NCBI RefSeq assembly: GCF_001659605.2
Contig: NC_035162.2
Coordinates: 27,643,526-27,707,525, forward strand
Reading direction: 5' to 3'
Length of the DNA stretch: 64,000 bases
DNA from: Manihot esculenta
Taxonomy: Eukaryota; Streptophyta; Magnoliopsida; Malpighiales; Euphorbiaceae
Shown here: one piece after another, positions 58,027-64,000 of the stretch
How the letters are laid out: every line of letters begins with the position of its first letter
Position numbering within the stretch: the first letter of the stretch is position 1
Made by a program: the position numbers and the translations under genes
The notes under the pieces: generated by a model
Database searches by the model: none
What the model was told of the DNA's origin: nothing
The model's input: the letters and a program-made list of their open reading frames with translations, nothing else

Positions 58027-58659
58027 ATGAATATTTAAAATTATAAAAATTAAATTTATATTTTATTAAATTGCTCTTATATAATTGTACACTTCTAATA
58101 ATAGAATAATATTAATTTTATAATATTAAAATTACATAGGGTAGAGTAATATTTTTAATTTCATATATTAATATTTAGAAGTATGGAATAAAATTATGTT
58201 GTGATGGAATATATTGAAAATTACCGATTTATTTATAATTCTTCAAAAGATAAAAAAATAAATTAAATAATTAATTTATTCTATAATTAAATTAATTGAT
58301 TAATTTATTTTTTTAATAAATTATAAATAATCCAATGATTTTATACACATTTAATAACAAAATAATATTATAATTCTAAATATTTTTCTATTATTATCAT
58401 ATTTTTATAATTATAGTACTTTTATGGTTGCGCAGAAATAACCAAATAAAAATTAATATTAAATATTTATATTTATTTATTTATTAAACTATAAACAACT
58501 CAATAATATCATACAAAAAGTAATTAATTAATTTTAAAATTACAAGAATTAAACTTTGAAATATTTTAATATTATTTATAATATAAGTTTTTTATACTAA
58601 TAAATATTTTAATATTATTTTGAATAAATTACTATAATAACATCAAAATTAAAAGTAGT
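58027..58659 (+). repeat. 633-bp direct repeat, right copy
   Basis: Matches 38391-39023 without gaps. Three of the four differences read as G-to-A or C-to-T in this copy, the pattern expected from deamination of methylated cytosine. Confidence 0.9.
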
Positions 58660-59190
58660 ATCAATTTATAAATTTATTAATACATAATTATTATATTTAA
58701 TATAATTATTATTCTCAATATATAGATAGTATAAAAATTGATAACAAAAAATTTAATCATGAGATAATATTTTTTTATGATTAAACTGTACTAAATCACT
58801 AATGTTGTTTAATTACAGTATTATCATATTAATATGTTAAAAATAATAAAATATATTATAAAAAATAATTAAACAATTTATCACATACGATATCACTTAA
58901 TTATTTATTTTTACACATTTAATCATAAACTAATCACAATATAATATTAATTTTATGACAATAAAATTATATAATATAAATAATTTTTTATTTAAATATT
59001 AATAATAAAATATATTAAATATCAATATATTAAAATTATAAAAAATATTTATTATCATAAAAATATAGTATAAATAATATTATTAAATTAATATAATATA
59101 TATTATATTATTAATAATTAAAAAATAAAAAATAAAAGTGCCACTTAGAGCCGACATTAAAAGCATCGGTAAAAAAAAAAAAAGCCTGCA
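58660..59190. other. Right arm of the inverted-repeat element
   Basis: AT-rich. The first ~90 bp (from 58660) resemble 38240-38320 in direct orientation. The last ~100 bp are the inverted counterpart of 38078-38165. Confidence 0.5.
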
Positions 59191-59479
59191 AATTTTTTTT
59201 ACCCAACCTTAAACTGACCATTTTTTTCTCTTCATCACCAAAATAACAAAAAGCTCTTAAGCATAACTAAAACAAACAAGAATCGTTTTCAAAATTAAGT
59301 CTCCAGTTCGATTCTTATCGGAAATAATTATATAAAAGAGAAAAATAAGAAGTGAGTATTGAAACCTATGGTCTTGCAACTTTTGAAAGACTGCACATGA
59401 AATGTATTTGAATTACACATCAGAGCCGACATTTTACTGCAAACTATTTTCCAAAGATTAAATACTTTGACATGAATGA

Positions 59480-59698
59480 TCATTCTTTCTCTGCAATTAC
59501 CACAAAAACATCCCCCAGGGACCACCTCCTCCTCTCACTTTTAGCTGGCGGATTTATGACCGCTCTTTCTGCATTAGCAGTACGGTAACCAATGATAATC
59601 TCTCTCCTCTGTCGAGCTCGTAAAAGTATTTCAAAGAAACTCAACTCCTCACCTTCACGGAGGTACAGATCTGCTGGCCTTATATGCATCTCATTTCC
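59480..59698 (-). CDS. Last exon of a CASTOR/POLLUX (DMI1)-type ion channel
   Basis: The minus strand opens after acceptor GTGCAG and codes 72 residues: GNEMHIRPADLYLREGEELS, FEILLRARQRREIIIGYRTAN, AERAVINPPAKSERRRWSLG, DVFVVIAEKE, stop TGA. This is the C-terminal end of the RCK-like regulatory region of CASTOR and POLLUX/DMI1. These nuclear-envelope cation channels are needed for symbiotic calcium spiking. The exon starts in phase 0. The rest of the gene is not in the window as recognisable exons; it must lie beyond 63991. I cannot tell CASTOR from POLLUX on this piece. Confidence 0.85.
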   Translation of the reverse strand, partial: GNEMHIRPADLYLREGEELSFFEILLRARQRREIIIGYRTANAERAVINPPAKSERRRWSLGDVFVVIAEKE

Positions 59699-60349
59699 CT
59701 GCACGATGCAAATACAATCTAACGATGATAACCAACTAATCTATTAATAGGTAATAAATTCTAAAACTAAAGTAAGAAAAATTTCATCAACTAAGAAAAG
59801 CTTGATTGAGGAAACAAATAACTTCACCAAAAGGATTGTTTCTGGGCAGACAAGAAGCTGACTAATACTACTTATCGACATCATGAATAAATTAACTCAT
59901 AAAGTTGCAGCAAATAATAGAAGAATATAGAATATTTTGTAAATAATTGAATTCTTGTTGTGTCATGAAAAGAATAACCAAAACTAAGTTTTGCATATAA
60001 GGGTGTAAACGAATCGAGCCAACCTGAACTTTGGGAGCTCAATTTTGGTTTGTCAAAATTTTTTCAATCTCGAACCGAGTTCGAGGTTTACTCATTTCAA
60101 ACTCAAGCAGAGTATTAAGACACTTAAACTTGATTCATTTAGCAAACAAGTTTAGACGAGTCGAATTCAAGCTCGACCCTTGTCTTCATATAGCACACCC
60201 TATCCTAGAGCTCCTTTAATATATATGAGAATGTAAACGACTGCATTCCAATGGCGCTATTGTATAAGACTTGAAAAAATAGACTAACCACACTTGCAAG
60301 GAAATATTTAGTTGTGTGATAGTGAGATAGTTGACTTTGCCAACTAATC
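59699..60349 (-). other. Intron of the channel gene with a small hAT-like MITE
   Basis: At 60001-60200 the sequence begins GGGTGTAAACGAATCGAGCC and ends ...ACACCC. It is full of 'cgagttcgag / gagctc'-type words, as in small hAT-type MITEs. The termini are short and no 8-bp target duplication was found. Confidence 0.4.
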
Positions 60350-60742
60350 TTATAGCAATTTGACATTTGCACCCATCGAAGTATCCACGTCTCTACAATC
60401 TAACATGCTAACTTCTTCCAACATGTACAAAGTATATTTCCGTTGAAAAATGACAACACATGTTTTAAATTGTTTCATTTTAATTCCCAAGACATACTTC
60501 AATTTTTCCAAATTTTGAGTTTGAAAACGAGTGAACAAATATTGCTTAAATTGAGGGATTCCATAATAATTATTTCCAATAATAACAATGTCATCAACAT
60601 AGACTAGTAAATAGATGAATTTATCACTATCAAGACGAAAAAATACAGAATGATCATATTCACTTCGAGACATTCCAAACTGTTGAATCATAGTACCAAA
60701 TCGTTCAATCCATGCTCTCGAAAATTGCTTCAATCCATACAA
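60350..60742 (-). pseudogene. copia RT fragment, copy 5
   Basis: 130 codons with the intact YVDD catalytic motif and the region up to SMGANVKLL. It is bounded by stops on both sides and not joined to the upstream RT blocks. Confidence 0.8.
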
Positions 60743-61990
60743 AGATTGTCGAAGACAATATACTAAGCCGATTCCCTCTGAGCAACAAAATCTGGTGGTT
60801 GCTCTATGTAGACTTCTTCATCTAGTTCACTATGCAGAAAGGCATTTTTAATGCCTAATTGATGAAAGATCCAGTTGATTGTAACTAACGAGTAAAGAGG
60901 CAAACAAAAGCTATCTTGGCTACTGGAGAGAAAGTATCAATGTATCAATATAATTAAGCCAAAAAATCAGTGTAACTTTTAACCACAAGGCGAGCTTTCA
61001 GCTGATTAATTTTGCCATCAAGTCTCACTTTAACTATGTAAACCCATCGACAACCAACAATAGATTTGTCATGTGGTAAAGGTATCAATTTCCAAATCTC
61101 ATTATTACGGAGAGCAGTCATTTTCTCAATTATTGCATTACACCAACCTGAATAATCTAATACTTCTCTAACGGTCTTTGATATAGCAACAGAAGACACG
61201 GTGCAAACAAATTGTCAACCAACAATGGATTTGCCATGTGGTAAAGCTACCAATTCCCAAGTCCCATTATTATGGAGAGTAGTCCTCTCTTCAACCATTG
61301 CATTACACTAAACCTAGATAATCCAATGCTTCTCTACTTGTCTTTGGTATAGGAACAGAAGATACAGTGAAAACAAAAGTATAGTAGGGAGGAGACAAGT
61401 GATGATAACTCAAAAAAATTAAAATGGGATGAAGATTCCAAGAAGAGCAACTGCTTTTGCGAATAGTAATAAGAATAGCTGCTTCCATTGAAGAAATGAC
61501 CAAAGTGAGTGATGGTGAAACGGGATGTAAGTAATTAGAATATGATGAATTACCTGCAGTAGGAAGAGAAACATCATTGTTGTTAGCAAGGGGATGAGGA
61601 TGACGTGAGCACACCTAAAGAGGTAGTATAGAAGTGGAAAGGTTTTGTATTAGCAAATGTTTTGTGTGCTCGATCCACAGAAAATAAGAAGTTTCAAAAA
61701 AGGTGGCATCTACAAATACAAAATATCTGTTGGTAGTAGGATCATTGCATTTGTAACCTTTTTGAAACTATAAATATCCAAGAAAGACACATTTAATGGA
61801 TTTAGAATGAAGTTTCTCTTTGCCAAGAGTATGATCATGAACAAAACATATACATCCAAAAACTTGCAGAGACAATTGGTTGGAATTCTCAGTAGGAAAC
61901 TGTTACATATTATAGATAGAAGAGAGGAAAATGTAATTAAAATTGGTAGGAAAATAAGGTGAGGTAGTTTAGGTATAGTTTCATAAGTAG
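60350..61990 (-). mobile_element. Degenerate Ty1/copia element, copy 5 (another family)
   Basis: Minus strand: integrase C-terminal region (61640-61990), linker, RT N-part (60954-61199: NNEIWKLIPLPHDKSIVGCRWVYIV), RT palm (60350-60742: MYGLKQFSRAWIERFG, LLVYVDDIVIIGNN, LEKLKYVLGIKM). RNase H and LTRs were not found. About 160 bp of the RT N-part/linker is tandemly duplicated (61043-61202 and 61214-61373). Confidence 0.8.
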
Positions 61991-62339
61991 TTATACAGTG
62001 GGTAGTTTGTTATCCAAGTGTCCTATGTCTTGAAACAGCATATATTGGAGTATCACAATTGTAGAGAGGCATTCTAAATCAATCAAATACAATCTCAGTC
62101 TCTATTTCCTCTCTAATTCTGTCTCCTCCTCTTTCCCTGGAGAAACATAGAGCTGTTACGAGAAGAAATGAAATAAAGTGCTGTAGAAGCTAAGAATTTT
62201 ATTATAGAGGAATTCTAATCCCTTCTCACTGGGATAATGAATAATAAGGAAAAAGTAGCGGTCAACGAGGAGAGTTATCCACCTCGAAGAAGTTGCTGAA
62301 CCAGAAGCAAGGATCTAGTTCTAGAGGAGGAAATTCAAT
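61991..62339. other. Possible LTR of the downstream gypsy element
   Basis: LTR-like composition (CT-rich tract at 62095-62135, gaaataaagtgctg at 62168) precedes the gag remnant that starts near 62340. Ends and primer site could not be fixed. Confidence 0.35.
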
Positions 62340-64000
62340 AGGAGCAACACTGGGATCTTTGGTTGATCTTGAGGTATGCAAAAATATCTTCTTAAAATTG
62401 AATTGATTACCTTTGAAGGGAAGGAGCCTAGAGTATGGGCGGGGAAATTTGTTAAATATTTTGAAGTTTACAAAGTTCCTAATGAAGAGAAGGTGGGAAT
62501 TGTGAGTCTATTCCTAATTGATAGAGCTGATATTTGGTATCACAATTAGGTTGAGGGTAAAGGTCCCCACTCTTGAGAAGATTTTGAGAGGGAATTGTGT
62601 GTGAGATTTGGGAATCAAGAGTTGGAAGATATTGTTAAAGAATTCATGAAGATGAGACAAGAGGGGAGTGTAGAGGAATATCAAGATAGTTTCGGTCCCT
62701 TCTTCTCACCTATTTTGCTAGTGAAGAAAAAAGATAGCGCATGGAGATTTTGTGGGGACTATAGAAAGCTGAATAGCCTCACCATTGAAGATAAATTCCC
62801 TATTCCCATCATAGATGATTTGTTAGATGAGTTACATGGGACCAAGATATTTTCAAAGATAGATCTTAAGGCAAGCTATCACCAAATAAGGATGGACCCA
62901 CCAGACATCCCTAAAACTACCTTAAAACTCACTATGGTCACTTTGAGTTTAAGGATTCCCTTTGGACACACTAATGCTCCTGTCACCTTCCAAGTTCTAA
63001 TGAAACACATTTTTGAACCCTATTTCAGAAAATTTGTACTAATATTTTTTGATAATACACTAGTTTATAGCTCAGGTTAGGAACAACATTGGAGCACCTG
63101 GCTGCTGTCTTTGAAGCATTGCAATAGCAGCAGTTGTTTGCAAATAGAAAGAAGTGCCGGTTTGGAAGACGGGAATTGATTACTTGGGCATATCATTTCT
63201 GCTGAGGAAGTAGCTATTAATCCTACCAAGATAAGGATAATGTGTTGCTAGCCTGTGCCTAAATCTATATGAAGGAACTTAAAAGTTTTTTGGATTTGAC
63301 TAGGTATTACAAAAAATTTGTGCATCATTATAATCTTATTAGCAAACCTTTAACTAATCTGCCGAAGAAAGAGGTTTTTCAATGGGGTGAGGAAGCACAA
63401 AAAACTTTGAAACCTTAAGGGAAGCCAAGACCAAAACACCAGTTCTAGCCTTACCAGATTTCAGTCAATCCTTTATAGTGGAGACTAATGCAAGCAATGT
63501 TGGTATGGGGGTTGTCTTGTGGCAAAATGGGCACCCTATTGCTTATGTATCTAAGGCATTTAGTCCGAAGAGTCAAAAGTTGTCGGTTTATGAGATAGAG
63601 TTGTTGGCTATTACTGGTAAATGGAGGCACACCTTGGGCGAGGATCCTTTACATCAAAACTGACCATGAGAGTATTAAACACATCTTAGAACAGAGCTTG
63701 CACACCAATTTGCAGTTAAAAGGGGTTTCTAAGCTGCTAGGGCTGGATTATAGAATTTTGTATAGAAAAGGGGCAGAAATAAGGCAGCTGATGCTCTTTA
63801 AAGAAGACCTACGGGAGTCGAATGCTTTGCTGCTCAGGCTACTGGCTACTACACTGCTACAACCCACTTGGATGTCATCCCTAGCTGCCAGCTACACAGG
63901 AGATGTGCAAGCCAGCAATTTGTTGTCCCAATTAGCTATTGATACCAATGAACACGAGGGATATACTCTAAAGAGAGGGATTCTTTATTAAAAAGGGAAG
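62340..64000 (+). mobile_element. Degenerate Ty3/gypsy element, gag fused to RT, cut by window edge
   Basis: Gag pieces are at 62380-62690 (GKFVKYFEVYKVPNEEKVG-like, then [19 protein letters not shown]). Within the frame 62595-63080 gag passes straight into RT ([23 protein letters not shown]); the end of gag, the zinc knuckle and protease are deleted. [17 protein letters not shown], but the active site is FFDN instead of FIDD. RNase H follows at 63478-63663 and 63660 onward, in broken frames (TNAS for TDAS). The element continues past the right edge. Confidence 0.8.
62595..63080 (+). pseudogene. gypsy gag-RT fusion fragment
   Basis: 161 codons. Residues ~1-33 are gag and ~34-161 are RT fingers and palm. 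The catalytic pair Asp-Asp has become Asp-Asn, so it cannot polymerise. It ends at a stop after LVYSSG. Confidence 0.8.

Larger units (their letters stand above)
37894..59222. mobile_element. AT-rich element with terminal inverted repeats, hosting nested insertions
   Basis: The left end (37894-37927) matches the reverse complement of the right end (59191-59222) at roughly 80% by eye (core 'ttgggagaaaaaaattt'). A second inverted block is shared: 'aaagtggcgct' and the TA-rich stretch at 38078-38165 against 59070-59150. The inner 'accgat...ttttaat...aagtggc' words resemble subterminal repeats of CACTA-like or Mutator-like elements, but I found no CACTA terminus and no clear target duplication. 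No transposase is present. Without the nested insertions it would be about 1.7 kb, or more if 57151-58026 belongs to it. Confidence 0.5.

Overview
This window is nuclear DNA from a flowering plant, most likely a eudicot. The evidence is a host gene split by GT-AG introns, AT-rich intergenic DNA, Ty1/copia and Ty3/gypsy retrotransposons with tRNA-Met primer sites, and an integrated plant pararetrovirus. A Euphorbiaceae-like host (cassava or rubber tree relative) is only a guess. There is no bacterial content: no operons, ribosome binding sites or CRISPR arrays.

Host genes. Bases 1533-35207 (+) carry one intact eight-exon gene for a plastid rhodanese-family protein of the TrhO/YceA type (STR8-like, 436 codons). 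Its coding length is about 1.3 kb but it spans 33.7 kb, because introns 3, 4, 6 and 7 are packed with retroelements. At 59480-59698 (-) lies the last exon of a CASTOR/POLLUX (DMI1)-type nuclear-envelope ion channel. The rest of that gene is beyond the right edge or behind retroelement-filled intron DNA.

Mobile DNA inside the STR8-like gene. Intron 3 holds a broken copia (3949-about 7330, -). Intron 4 holds a copia fragment, a second copia of the same family (8534-11131, -) fused to a gypsy 5' end, and two solo or partial LTRs. Intron 6 holds a third copia copy (17051-21098, +) with three LTRs and target duplication TATAG. Intron 7 holds a gypsy element (25535-27346) nested in an older repeat, a fourth copia (-) split by a chromovirus-type element that has gag and integrase but no reverse transcriptase (27834-31716), and a gypsy gag/LTR piece.

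Right half. Bases 37894-59222 form a three-layer nest. The outer layer is an AT-rich element with diverged terminal inverted repeats. Inside it are two 633-bp direct repeats (38391-39023 and 58027-58659). Between them sits a florendovirus-like endogenous pararetrovirus of about 8.3 kb, read on the minus strand and circularly permuted: coat protein end, protease, RT, RNase H, ORF2, promoter and leader, movement protein, spacer. Its ORF2 is split by a very young 9.8-kb Tekay-like Ty3/gypsy element (43698-53508, +) with a 1684-codon open reading frame, near-identical 2.2-kb LTRs and target duplication CTTAT.

Further right, beyond the channel exon, are a degraded copia (60350-about 61990, -) and a degraded gypsy (about 62340-64000, +) that runs off the edge.

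The most notable points are the circularly permuted provirus with its 633-bp flanking repeats and recognisable promoter, the GCCGCC-rich motif arrays in the young LTRs, the gag-integrase element lacking RT, and a chain of short hairpins at 37096-37326.
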